From Rickettsiales bacterium (GTDB lineage: Bacteria; Pseudomonadota; Alphaproteobacteria; Rickettsiales; CANDYO01), in NCBI GenBank assembly GCA_947424995.1, contig CANDYO010000054.1:1-12834 (forward strand): DNA of 12,834 nucleotides, in the 5' to 3' direction. Made by a program: the position numbers and the translations under genes. The number at the start of each line of letters is the position of its first letter. The stretch's first letter is position 1. This document shows, one piece after another, positions 7,448 to 12,834 of the stretch. Under the pieces are notes generated by a model. That model was not told the DNA's origin. It ran no database searches and was given only the letters and a program-made list of their open reading frames with translations.

Positions 7448-7846
7448 ATGAATTTTAAAAAAAATGATCTAGATTTAGAGAAAATACTTCCCAATAAGAA
7501 AGCTCCAGTAAGACAATTACGAGTTGCTGAGCTTATTAAAGAAGTAGTGGCTGAAATCATTTCTCAAAGGCAAATTGATGCAGCAGTGCTCACAGATAAT
7601 TTTATTACTGTCTCGAAAGTTAAAATAAGTCCAGATTTACAAAATGCCACTATTTTTATTACCTCCTTCCAAACTGGTGAGATTAAAGAGCTAGTTGCTC
7701 AACTTAACGGTTTGGCGCCTAAATTCAGGTGGATCATTAATCAAAATATCAGACTAAAATATTCTCCCCAAATTCTATTCCGCTACGATGACACTCTTGA
7801 AAATGCTAGTAAAATTAATAATCTTATTGGCTCACTGAAAGATTAG
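7448..7846 (+). CDS. rbfA: 30S ribosome-binding factor RbfA
   Basis: RbfA is a small KH-like protein that binds immature 30S subunits near the 5' end of 16S rRNA and assists late maturation. The 132-residue protein has a short charged N-terminal extension (1-22). The family pattern follows: RVAELIKEVVAEII (25-38), a conserved strand KVKISPDLQNATIFI (57-71), and then FRWIINQNIRLKYSPQILF (93-111) ending in DD and an alpha helix. The canonical order infB-rbfA is kept with only three bases between the genes, which suggests translational coupling. It is the last gene of the operon. Confidence 0.93.
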   Translation: MNFKKNDLDLEKILPNKKAPVRQLRVAELIKEVVAEIISQRQIDAAVLTDNFITVSKVKISPDLQNATIFITSFQTGEIKELVAQLNGLAPKFRWIINQNIRLKYSPQILFRYDDTLENASKINNLIGSLKD

Positions 7847-7853
7847 TACAATA

Positions 7854-7940
7854 AGACCGTTGTATGAGCTTAAAATTTTAATTTTCTTGTTTGTTAAAAA
7901 GTAGTATTCGGTCTAATACCAATATTCAGTAATAACTGAA
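7854..7940 (+). other. Weak hairpins after rbfA, no clear terminator
   Basis: AGACCG (7854-7859) can pair with CGGTCT (7909-7914) over a 49-base AT-rich loop. TTCAGT (7925-7930) pairs with ACTGAA (7935-7940) over four bases. Neither is followed by a proper T-run, so the operon's end point is not clear from sequence. The palindromic elements that follow may serve as the transcript end. Confidence 0.25.
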
Positions 7941-7956
7941 CATTTATATAGTTAAT

Positions 7957-8062
7957 GCGTCATCCCTGGCAAGCTGCCGAAGGCAGCACGTACCTAAGGA
8001 TCTCAGGAGTTTTATTCCGAGATCCTAGGGTCTAGAACTTCGTTCTCGCCCAAGATGGACGC
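7957..8062. repeat. Palindromic repeat element A (intergenic)
   Basis: This element is about 106 bases, with ends GCGTCATCCCTGGC and GCCCAAGATGGACGC that are imperfect inverted repeats. It contains a hairpin GCTGCC-GAA-GGCAGC (7973-7987), a central inverted pair GGATCTC (7998-8004) and GAGATCC (8019-8025), and a second small hairpin GAAC-TTC-GTTC (8035-8045). It is locally GC-richer than its surroundings. The same order of parts, with shared CCCTGGCA, GGATCTCAG and AGATCC blocks, occurs inside the methyltransferase gene at about 11603-11704. It resembles Rickettsia palindromic elements in size and structure. Confidence 0.75.
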
Positions 8063-8091
8063 GGAGATTGGTATAAAAGCCAAGGATGGAC

Positions 8092-8221
8092 GTCACCCTT
8101 AGCCCAAGATAAGATTGAGCCGAGGGTCCAGATTAAATATCTTGATATATTTAAGCTTCAAAGATTATAAAAGATTTCAACTGGATCCTCGCCCCCAGCA
8201 AGCGCTGGTGGCAAGGATGAC
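8092..8221. repeat. Palindromic repeat element B (intergenic)
   Basis: This element is about 130 bases with outer inverted ends GTCACCCTT (8092-8100) and AAGGATGAC (8213-8221), and inner arms GAGGGTCCAG (8122-8131) and CTGGATCCTC (8181-8190), each with one mismatch. The right side forms a hairpin of GCC-C-CCAGC and GCTGG-T-GGC (8191-8212). The inner right arm and terminal block match the element at 10545-10673. A further right-end-like sequence, CAAGGATGGACGTC at 8081-8094, abuts and overlaps its left end, so elements appear to have been joined or inserted next to one another here. Confidence 0.7.
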
Positions 8222-8242
8222 AGACTCTACGTTCATGTAAAA

Positions 8243-8266
8243 TTAGATTGTAAGTTAGATTGTAAG
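8243..8266 (+). repeat. Perfect 12-bp tandem duplication
   Basis: TTAGATTGTAAG occurs twice in direct tandem (8243-8254 and 8255-8266), just beyond the palindromic elements. It looks like a simple slippage duplication with no visible function. The rest of 8222-8350 shows nothing recognisable. Confidence 0.6.
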
Positions 8267-8351
8267 GTTTTCGCCAGAAAAAATCAGCTTAAATACAATA
8301 GATTACTCAGTGCACATAACTATTCAAATAATCAACCGCTTGCATTTTAAA

Positions 8352-8386
8352 TATAAAAAAACGCGATACAAATATGTACCGCGTTT
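8352..8386 (-). terminator. Terminator of the small exported-protein gene
   Basis: On the minus strand AAACGCGGTAC and GTATCGCGTTT form an 11-bp stem with one G-U pair (8359-8386) around a six-base loop, followed by a run of T residues. It begins about 30 bases past the TAA of the 57-residue gene, in the right orientation for it. Confidence 0.8.
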
Positions 8387-8414
8387 CTTGTATGCAATAA
8401 AATAATTTAAGAAA

Positions 8415-8588
8415 TTACTTTGTAGCAGGTACTGCAGCAGCAGGATCAGTAGCAGGCATGTTAGTGCTGCTATCTTGTGAACCATTTGCTGCATCAGTTG
8501 GGTTTGTAGCATCTGTATCAGCAGCGAAGCTTAATGATGCACAAGCAATAACAGCTAAAACTGAAAGTAAGCTAAGAAGTTTTTTCAT
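8415..8588 (-). CDS. Small exported protein, 57 residues, Ala/Thr/Asp-rich
   Basis: The ATG at 8588 follows GGAG by eight bases and the frame ends at 8415 with TAA, just before a strong terminator. The N-terminus is a clear signal peptide: MKK, a hydrophobic core LLSLLSVLAVIACASLSFA, and a likely signal peptidase I site after SFA (about residue 22). VIAC at 13-16 could instead be a weak lipobox, so a lipoprotein is an alternative. The mature part (about 34 residues) is Ala, Thr, Asp and Pro rich with no cysteine if cleaved after Ala22, and low in complexity. It would act in the periplasm or outer envelope. I do not recognise a family; many intracellular bacteria carry such small secreted peptides. 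Ribosome binding site, signal peptide and terminator together make it convincing despite its size. Confidence 0.75.
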   Translation of the reverse strand: MKKLLSLLSVLAVIACASLSFAADTDATNPTDAANGSQDSSTNMPATDPAAAVPATK

Positions 8589-8653
8589 TTGATAGTCTCC
8601 AAAAAATTATTAATAAATTATTTGCGCAACATACGCGAAATAATCCAAAAGAT

Positions 8654-8683
8654 ATACTAACAACTACAATTTAAAGTTATCAA
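8654..8683 (-). promoter_or_regulatory. Possible promoter of the small exported-protein gene
   Basis: On the minus strand TTGATA (8678-8683) and TAGTAT (8654-8659) are separated by 18 bases, about 65 bases ahead of the ATG. The match is fair, but such sequences are common in AT-rich DNA. Confidence 0.3.
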
Positions 8684-8689
8684 TAACCT

Positions 8690-8979
8690 TCTAATTACTC
8701 ATAGTAATATTTTTTCACTAAAATCAAATAGAATTTTACTATAAAATGATATTTTAAAACAATATTCCACTTCATTGCGACTAAATATACACAGTATATT
8801 ACTGTTAAACTTTAATATTTACCCTTTGAAAGCTTTAATACCTGCATAATTTAGCATCTTTTTAAGAAAACTAAGCTAGTTGCAAACATGTTATCTTTCT
8901 CAACGCCTAACGTAAAGATTGATAATATATAATAACTCCAAACCTTTGCTTAGCTTATTAAACAGTCTGTTGTTAATTT
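8690..8979. other. AT-rich intergenic stretch without recognised features
   Basis: This stretch lies between the start of the small exported-protein gene and the end of mgtE. I see no frame with a ribosome binding site, no repeat element of the local family and no convincing terminator for mgtE. It is probably decayed non-coding DNA, as is common in rickettsial genomes. Confidence 0.4.
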
Positions 8980-10353
8980 TTATACCAGCAGAACTGTAGC
9001 TAAACTTAAAAATATTGCAAAGCTTAGCATATCGGTCAAAGTAGTTATAAATACTGGCGAAGCTACAGCTGGATCAAAACCAGCTCGGTTTAAAATAATT
9101 GGTATCACTGAGCCTAAAAAACCAGCTAAAGCAAAATTAATAGTTACAGCCATTCCAAAAATAAAACTCAACAGCGGATTATGATATAACGCCCCTAAAA
9201 TAGCTCCGCCAAGTATCGCCAGAACTAAACCATTACAGCTACATGAAATGATCTGCTTCATAATAACTCTGGTAATATTGATAGCGGTAAGCTCTTTACT
9301 AGATAGGGATAACACTGTAACCGTCATAGTTTGGGTACCAGCATTACCACTTATTCCGGCTACAATCGGCATAATTGCTGACAAAATCACTGCTTGCTGA
9401 ATGGTATTATGAAAAAAATTGACTACCAATGAACACATAATAGTAGCCAGCAAACTAATTAATAGCCAAGGAAACCGACTTTTTATTACTTCCATAACGC
9501 TTAAGTGGACGTCATCTTCTGGCACCCCACCCATATGCATAAGATTTTCCTCTGCATGTTTATCAATCACATCAAAAGCATCACCTAAGGTAATCACCCC
9601 TACTAATCTATTATGCTTATTCACTACCGGCACCGTAACAAAGCCATATTTCTTGAATAAATAAGACACTTCTTCTTCTGCCAAGTCAGTTTTAACTGAT
9701 TTAATATCATGACGCATAACGCTGTTAATAACCGTTTCTCGCTTACTCGCAACCAATACACTTAATGGCACACTGCCAATAGGACTAAACTTAGGATCAG
9801 TAACAAAAATTTCATAAAATATCTCAGGACATTCTTGTTTATGCTGTAGATAGTCAATAGTTTGGCCAATTGTCCAATATTCTGGCACCGAAATAAACTT
9901 GCACTGCATCAATCTGCCAGCACTATCTTCTGGATAAGATAATCCTTCAGTAATTTCTTTGCGCTTAGATGGCTTTAAATGATCTAGAATAAATTTATTT
10001 AGCTCATCTTCTAGCGAGTCTAATACATAAATAGCTTCATCAAGATCAATAATATTGATAATTTCAGCGGCTTTTTGATAACCGATCATTTCAATAATTC
10101 TAGGAATAACCGTAACATCTAGTTCGATAATTAATTGGCTAAGCTGTTGCTTACTAACTAAATTAAGGATTTTTTCTTTTTGCTGAACAGTTGTTCGGTC
10201 AAGAAAGTCAGCTAAATCGGCTATATGAGCATCATCAATAATTCGCTTGGCTTCAGTTAAATGTCCTTGTGCCAAGGCTCCATCCAGACGTTTTTCAAAA
10301 TCATCTTGGCTGTGCTCTGGATATTCTTCGATAAGCTGTTCTTTTACAATCAT
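8980..10353 (-). CDS. mgtE: Magnesium transporter MgtE
   Basis: MgtE is a dimeric inner-membrane Mg2+ channel that closes when cytoplasmic Mg2+ is bound by its soluble domains. The 457-residue protein has the usual length. An alpha-helical MgtE N domain (about 15-140) is followed by a CBS pair (about 145-265, with PEDSAGRLM before it and KYGFVTVPVV and LVGVITLGD in the second CBS). A connecting helix and five membrane segments (about 295-457) follow. The family signature appears as ISGNAGTQ (334-341, where the common form is GGNAGTQ), and DPAVASPVFITTLTD (427-441) includes the Asp that coordinates Mg2+ in the pore. I use the ATG at 10353 rather than the TTG one codon upstream; neither has a clear ribosome binding site. 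The gene is divergent from dapB and has its own promoter. Confidence 0.95.
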   Translation of the reverse strand: MIVKEQLIEEYPEHSQDDFEKRLDGALAQGHLTEAKRIIDDAHIADLADFLDRTTVQQKEKILNLVSKQQLSQLIIELDVTVIPRIIEMIGYQKAAEIINIIDLDEAIYVLDSLEDELNKFILDHLKPSKRKEITEGLSYPEDSAGRLMQCKFISVPEYWTIGQTIDYLQHKQECPEIFYEIFVTDPKFSPIGSVPLSVLVASKRETVINSVMRHDIKSVKTDLAEEEVSYLFKKYGFVTVPVVNKHNRLVGVITLGDAFDVIDKHAEENLMHMGGVPEDDVHLSVMEVIKSRFPWLLISLLATIMCSLVVNFFHNTIQQAVILSAIMPIVAGISGNAGTQTMTVTVLSLSSKELTAINITRVIMKQIISCSCNGLVLAILGGAILGALYHNPLLSFIFGMAVTINFALAGFLGSVIPIILNRAGFDPAVASPVFITTLTDMLSFAIFLSLATVLLV

Positions 10354-10392
10354 CAATTCAAGCGCTATTATTAGATGTTGAGGTAGGATTTC

Positions 10393-10421
10393 AGTATATA
10401 CTCTGTATCAGGCAAATTCAA
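10393..10421 (-). promoter_or_regulatory. Promoter of mgtE
   Basis: On the minus strand TTGAAT (10416-10421) and TATACT (10393-10398, five of six) are separated by exactly 17 bases. Transcription would begin near 10386, giving a leader of about 33 bases, too short for an M-box type Mg2+ riboswitch, and I see none. Confidence 0.55.
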
Positions 10422-10501
10422 GTCATTGAGTAAATTATGTTTTTATAATTTTAGCCAAAAATTGACATAACAAGCTATTAGAGGTATATGTTAAAGATTA
10501 T

Positions 10502-10718
10502 TGCATGAGATATGTGTAGAAGCGAGCTGCAAAAACAACACGATGCCGTCATCCTTGCGCCTTTAGGCGCGAGGATCCAGTAAAAATCTCTTAAATAACA
10601 TCAAGTTTAAAGGCTTTTAAAAGTTTTTAACTGGATCCTCGGCCATCGCTAGCGCTCGGCCAAGGATGACGGCTTTGCGTAATTTTTATACCTAATTTTT
10701 TAAACGATATCTCATGCA
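10502..10718. repeat. 12-bp inverted repeat flanking palindromic element C
   Basis: TGCATGAGATAT (10502-10513) and ATATCTCATGCA (10707-10718) are perfect inverted copies that bracket the palindromic element, 31 and 33 bases from its ends. This nearly symmetric placement makes a three-layer nested inverted repeat. It may be part of a longer composite element or a target-site feature. Confidence 0.6.
10545..10673. repeat. Palindromic repeat element C (intergenic, perfect ends)
   Basis: This 129-base element has perfect 13-bp inverted ends, GCCGTCATCCTTG (10545-10557) and CAAGGATGACGGC (10661-10673), and perfect 11-bp inner arms, GAGGATCCAGT (10571-10581) and ACTGGATCCTC (10630-10640). A hairpin GCGCC-TTTA-GGCGC (10557-10570) fills the left arm and a CGCTAGCG palindrome the right arm. 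The central loop is A/T-rich. It is the least decayed copy in the window and shares the inner and terminal blocks of element B. It sits between the divergent mgtE and dapB genes. It has no room for a transposase, so it would be non-autonomous. Confidence 0.8.
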
Positions 10719-10753
10719 GCAAAACTTTACAAAATAAAAAAGGCAAACTCAAA

Positions 10754-11455
10754 ATGATTAAAATAGGCGTAGTAGGTTTAACTGGCAGAATGAGTAAAGT
10801 AATTATTGATGAAATCAATAATCATTCAGGCTGTGAGCTATCGGGCGTTTTAGTGCGTAGCAAATTTATAGATAGCGATATAGCTCAATATGAAGATATT
10901 CTTGGGTTAGCAAAAATCAGCGATGCAATTATAGATTTCAGCAATCCAACCACCAGCTTACAATTAACGAAGCAACTTACTAATAGCAAAACACCGCTAA
11001 TCTGTGGAACCACTGGTTTTACCAAAGATGAATTTGCGCAACTCGAAAATGCCGCTAAAAACTTACCAATTATTTGGTCAGCTAATATGAGCGTAGGAGT
11101 AAATCTATTGCAGATGCTGCTAAAACTTGTATCTAGCAAGCTTGACAGTGGCTTTGATCCAGCCATTATTGATATCCACCATCGTCATAAAAAAGATAGT
11201 CCTTCCGGAACTGCGCTAATGCTTGCCAAAACTATTGAAGAAGCCAACTCTGATCATAAGGTGCAAATATCTTCCTTAAGAATTGGCGAAGTGCCCGGTG
11301 ATCACCAAATAATCTTTAGCGGTGATAATGAAAGCATAACCCTATCACATCAAGCCTATAATCGTAATATTTTTGCTAACGGCGCTATCAAAGCTTGTAT
11401 CTGGGCGCAAAATAAGCCAAATGGTTTATACTCAATACAGGATGTCTTAAATTAA
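10754..11455 (+). CDS. dapB: 4-hydroxy-tetrahydrodipicolinate reductase DapB
   Basis: DapB reduces hydroxy-tetrahydrodipicolinate with NAD(P)H in the diaminopimelate/lysine pathway, in the cytoplasm; diaminopimelate is needed for peptidoglycan. The 233 residues are slightly shorter than the E. coli enzyme. The nucleotide-binding loop GVVGLTGRM (5-13), the DFSNP strand end (61-65) and GTTGF (85-89) are present. The catalytic segment HHRHKKDSPSGTA (142-154) keeps both His residues, the Lys and the substrate-binding SGT. The ATG follows AAGG by about ten bases. The stop overlaps the next start codon as TAATG. I found no clear promoter; palindromic element C lies about 80 bases upstream. Retention of this gene suggests the bacterium still makes some cell wall precursor. 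Confidence 0.95.
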   Translation: MIKIGVVGLTGRMSKVIIDEINNHSGCELSGVLVRSKFIDSDIAQYEDILGLAKISDAIIDFSNPTTSLQLTKQLTNSKTPLICGTTGFTKDEFAQLENAAKNLPIIWSANMSVGVNLLQMLLKLVSSKLDSGFDPAIIDIHHRHKKDSPSGTALMLAKTIEEANSDHKVQISSLRIGEVPGDHQIIFSGDNESITLSHQAYNRNIFANGAIKACIWAQNKPNGLYSIQDVLN

Positions 11456-12636
11456 TGAATGAATTTATCGAAGTTACTCAAGAAGCTCCCTGCCAATATT
11501 TTAAGCGTTGCGGTGGTTGTACTTTACAGCACTTAAAAAACGATGGTGAATATAAGTTTTTTCAAGTTGAGCAAGCATTGGCTAATCTTGTAGCCCCTTC
11601 TGCATCGTCCCTGGCAGCCGCTTTAGCTAAGCGACCTGGGATCTCAGAAAATTTTTTAAGATCCCCGATCTCCAGTGCCTTCGGCACTTTCGTCAGAGAT
11701 GAAGAATTTTCCGGCACACTCCACCCTATCGTCCAAATTCCAATAAAAAGCAGACGGAGAGTAACTTTTAAAATTAATCAACATAAAATCTGCTTTAATA
11801 GTTGGCATAGCAAAGATCTAATCAGCATTGCTGAATGTTTATTACTAGAAGACCCGATCAATCAATTAATCGCCCCAATTAATAAACTAATAAAAGCTTT
11901 GAAAATCAGAATTGATATGATCAGTATTACCAATAGCGATACTGGTATTGAATTGTTATTATATGCTCAAGAGCGAAGCGATCTAACTACTGATCTTTCA
12001 ATTACTGAATTTGCTAAAATCAATAAAGTAAATCGAGTGGCATGGCAGGTGAAAGCAAAAGCCCCTACTAGCATTATCGAATTTGGTCCCATCCAGTTAA
12101 AGCTTGGTAATATTCATGTCGATTTGCCGATTAACAGCTTTTTGCAGGTAAGCAAAGAATCATCCGATTTAATGGCTACAATTATCCTAAAGCATCTAAC
12201 TAAAGCTAAAAGAATTCTAGAATTATATTGTGGCTGTGGCAGCTTCACTATCCCTATTTCAAGCTTAGGCCTGATAACTGCTATCGAAGGCAGTAGCGAA
12301 GCGTTAGAAGCCCTCAATAAAACTGCTAAGCGCTATCAATTACCGATTAGCACAATCAAACAAGATTTATATCAGAACCCGTATAGCGCAAGCAATATCA
12401 ATGAATATTCACAGGTGGTGATCAACCCTCCCCGCAATGGAGCCACTCCACAAATTAAAGAAATCAGCAAAACTACTAGAGTTAAGAAAGTGATTTTGAT
12501 TTCTTGTAGTTTAGAGAACTTCATCCGCGACGCTCGGATTCTTCTGGGTAGTAATTTTAACTTAAGCGATGTTTACCCCATCGACCAATTCCGCTATAGC
12601 AATCACCTGGAGATTATTGGCGTTTTCGAACGATAG
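11455..12636 (+). CDS. TrmA/RlmD-family RNA 5-methyluridine methyltransferase with inserted palindromic element
   Basis: This is a class I SAM-dependent enzyme that methylates C5 of a uridine in rRNA or tRNA; which base cannot be told from sequence. The 393 residues contain the 4Fe-4S cysteines C13-x5-C19-x2-C22 and C128, as in RlmD/RlmC-like members. The family FLQVS motif is at 229-233, the SAM-binding motif LELYCGCGSFTIP at 255-267, NPPRNG at 324-329, and the nucleophile Cys351 in ISCSLENF. The end HLEIIGVFER carries the expected Glu. Residues about 49-84, between YKFFQVEQALANL and HPIVQIPIKSRRRV, are not typical of the family and correspond to a copy of the local palindromic repeat inserted in frame. 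All catalytic parts lie outside the insert, so activity is plausibly kept. The start overlaps the dapB stop by one base, so translation is probably coupled. Confidence 0.9.
   Translation: MNEFIEVTQEAPCQYFKRCGGCTLQHLKNDGEYKFFQVEQALANLVAPSASSLAAALAKRPGISENFLRSPISSAFGTFVRDEEFSGTLHPIVQIPIKSRRRVTFKINQHKICFNSWHSKDLISIAECLLLEDPINQLIAPINKLIKALKIRIDMISITNSDTGIELLLYAQERSDLTTDLSITEFAKINKVNRVAWQVKAKAPTSIIEFGPIQLKLGNIHVDLPINSFLQVSKESSDLMATIILKHLTKAKRILELYCGCGSFTIPISSLGLITAIEGSSEALEALNKTAKRYQLPISTIKQDLYQNPYSASNINEYSQVVINPPRNGATPQIKEISKTTRVKKVILISCSLENFIRDARILLGSNFNLSDVYPIDQFRYSNHLEIIGVFER
11603..11704. repeat. Palindromic repeat element D inside a coding sequence
   Basis: This copy of about 102 bases begins GCATCGTCCCTGGCA and ends near CGTCAGAGATGAAG. 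It contains the central arms GGGATCT (11638-11644) and AGATCCC (11659-11665) and a hairpin AGTGCC-TTC-GGCACT (11674-11688). Element A at 7957-8062 has the same parts in the same order and orientation, including GGATCTCAG. In the gene frame it has no stop and adds about 34-36 residues. This is the arrangement known for Rickettsia palindromic elements, although I cannot say which named subfamily, if any, it belongs to. Confidence 0.7.
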
Positions 12637-12642
12637 TAGTCC

Positions 12643-12668
12643 ATTGCACGGGTTAATTGCACGAGTTA
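12643..12668 (+). repeat. 13-bp tandem repeat after the methyltransferase gene
   Basis: ATTGCACGGGTTA (12643-12655) is followed at once by ATTGCACGAGTTA (12656-12668), differing at one base. It starts seven bases past the methyltransferase stop codon. No function is evident. Confidence 0.5.
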
Positions 12669-12691
12669 ATATTGCTACTTAAAACCAACCA

Positions 12692-12702
12692 ATGCCGTCA
12701 TC
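12692..12702. repeat. Fragment of a palindromic element end
   Basis: ATGCCGTCATC is identical to the outer left end of element C including two flanking bases (10543-10553). No right arm is visible before the window ends, so it is a remnant or chance. Confidence 0.3.
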
Positions 12703-12778
12703 AACTATGTATTTTTAAATATTGTAAAAATAATTTTTGAAGCCACTTATTTTTGCAAAAAGAGCATAGCCTATTGTT

Positions 12779-12828
12779 TTGATAAATGTAAGGTACGCCG
12801 AGCGCTCTAAAGACCTTGCATTTATCAA
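12779..12828. repeat. 16-bp inverted repeat at the right edge
   Basis: TTGATAAATGTAAGGT (12779-12794) and ACCTTGCATTTATCAA (12813-12828) pair along 16 bases with one G-U. The 18-base interval contains the self-complementary GAGCGCTC (12800-12807). No T-run follows inside the window, so I do not call it a terminator. It may be a bidirectional transcript end or part of another repeat. Confidence 0.5.
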
Positions 12829-12834
12829 TCCTAT

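Noticed and set aside
7957..8266. CRISPR array
   Set aside because: The repeats are palindromic elements of about 100-130 bases plus one 12-bp tandem pair; there is no regular repeat-spacer pattern and no cas gene.
8324..8512. Open frame of 62 codons on the minus strand
   Set aside because: It overlaps the 57-residue gene in another frame, runs through that gene's terminator, and lacks a ribosome binding site and protein-like composition.
10354..10392. Mg2+ riboswitch in the mgtE leader
   Set aside because: The leader predicted from the promoter is about 33 bases, too short for a known Mg2+ riboswitch, and shows no stable stems.
10545..10673. Insertion sequence
   Set aside because: Despite the perfect inverted ends, the element is only 129 bases and encodes no transposase; no clear target duplication is seen at its edges.
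10627..10818. Open frame of 63 codons on the minus strand reading into element C
   Set aside because: It lies across the start of dapB and half of the palindromic element; its C-terminal residues only translate the repeat.
10885..11166. Minus-strand frame of 93 codons opposite dapB
   Set aside because: It is antisense to a conserved catalytic gene and has no independent signals.

Overview
The window looks like chromosomal DNA of an AT-rich, obligately intracellular alphaproteobacterium, most likely of the order Rickettsiales. The evidence is very low GC with A/T-ending codons, an intact rimP-nusA-infB-rbfA operon, mgtE and dapB housekeeping genes, wide intergenic gaps, and a family of short palindromic repeats, one copy of which lies in frame inside a protein gene as Rickettsia palindromic elements do. 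Genus cannot be decided from the sequence alone.

Layout. Positions 1-58 hold the start of a minus-strand gene that runs off the left edge. Positions 180-1580 (-) encode a 466-residue protein with no recognised function and a strongly acidic, repeat-containing C-terminal half. It is divergent from 1883-2659 (+), a cysteine-rich protein made of two copies of a motif with exactly conserved cysteine spacing; I read it as a tandem cyanovirin-N-homology-like (lectin-like) protein, at moderate confidence. This pair is the accessory part of the window. A terminator at 2689 closes it.

Positions 2751-7846 (+) form the transcription/translation operon: an extended -10 promoter with a palindrome over the expected start, a short leader ending in an intrinsic terminator (probable attenuator), then rimP, nusA, infB and rbfA. 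The products mature the 30S subunit (RimP, RbfA), control RNA polymerase (NusA) and initiate translation (IF2).

Positions 7847-8414 are a repeat-rich intergenic region with two palindromic elements end to end. A 57-residue exported peptide gene follows at 8415-8588 (-), with its own ribosome binding site and terminator. MgtE, a gated Mg2+ channel, is at 8980-10353 (-) with a good promoter. The divergent mgtE/dapB gap carries a perfect-ended palindromic element nested inside another inverted repeat. Then come dapB (lysine/diaminopimelate synthesis) and, overlapping by one base, a TrmA/RlmD-type RNA m5U methyltransferase that carries the coding palindromic insertion. The right edge has repeat fragments and a long inverted repeat.

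The strongest leads are the repeat family with its coding copy, the duplicated cysteine-motif protein next to an acidic repeat protein, and the leader terminator of the rimP operon.
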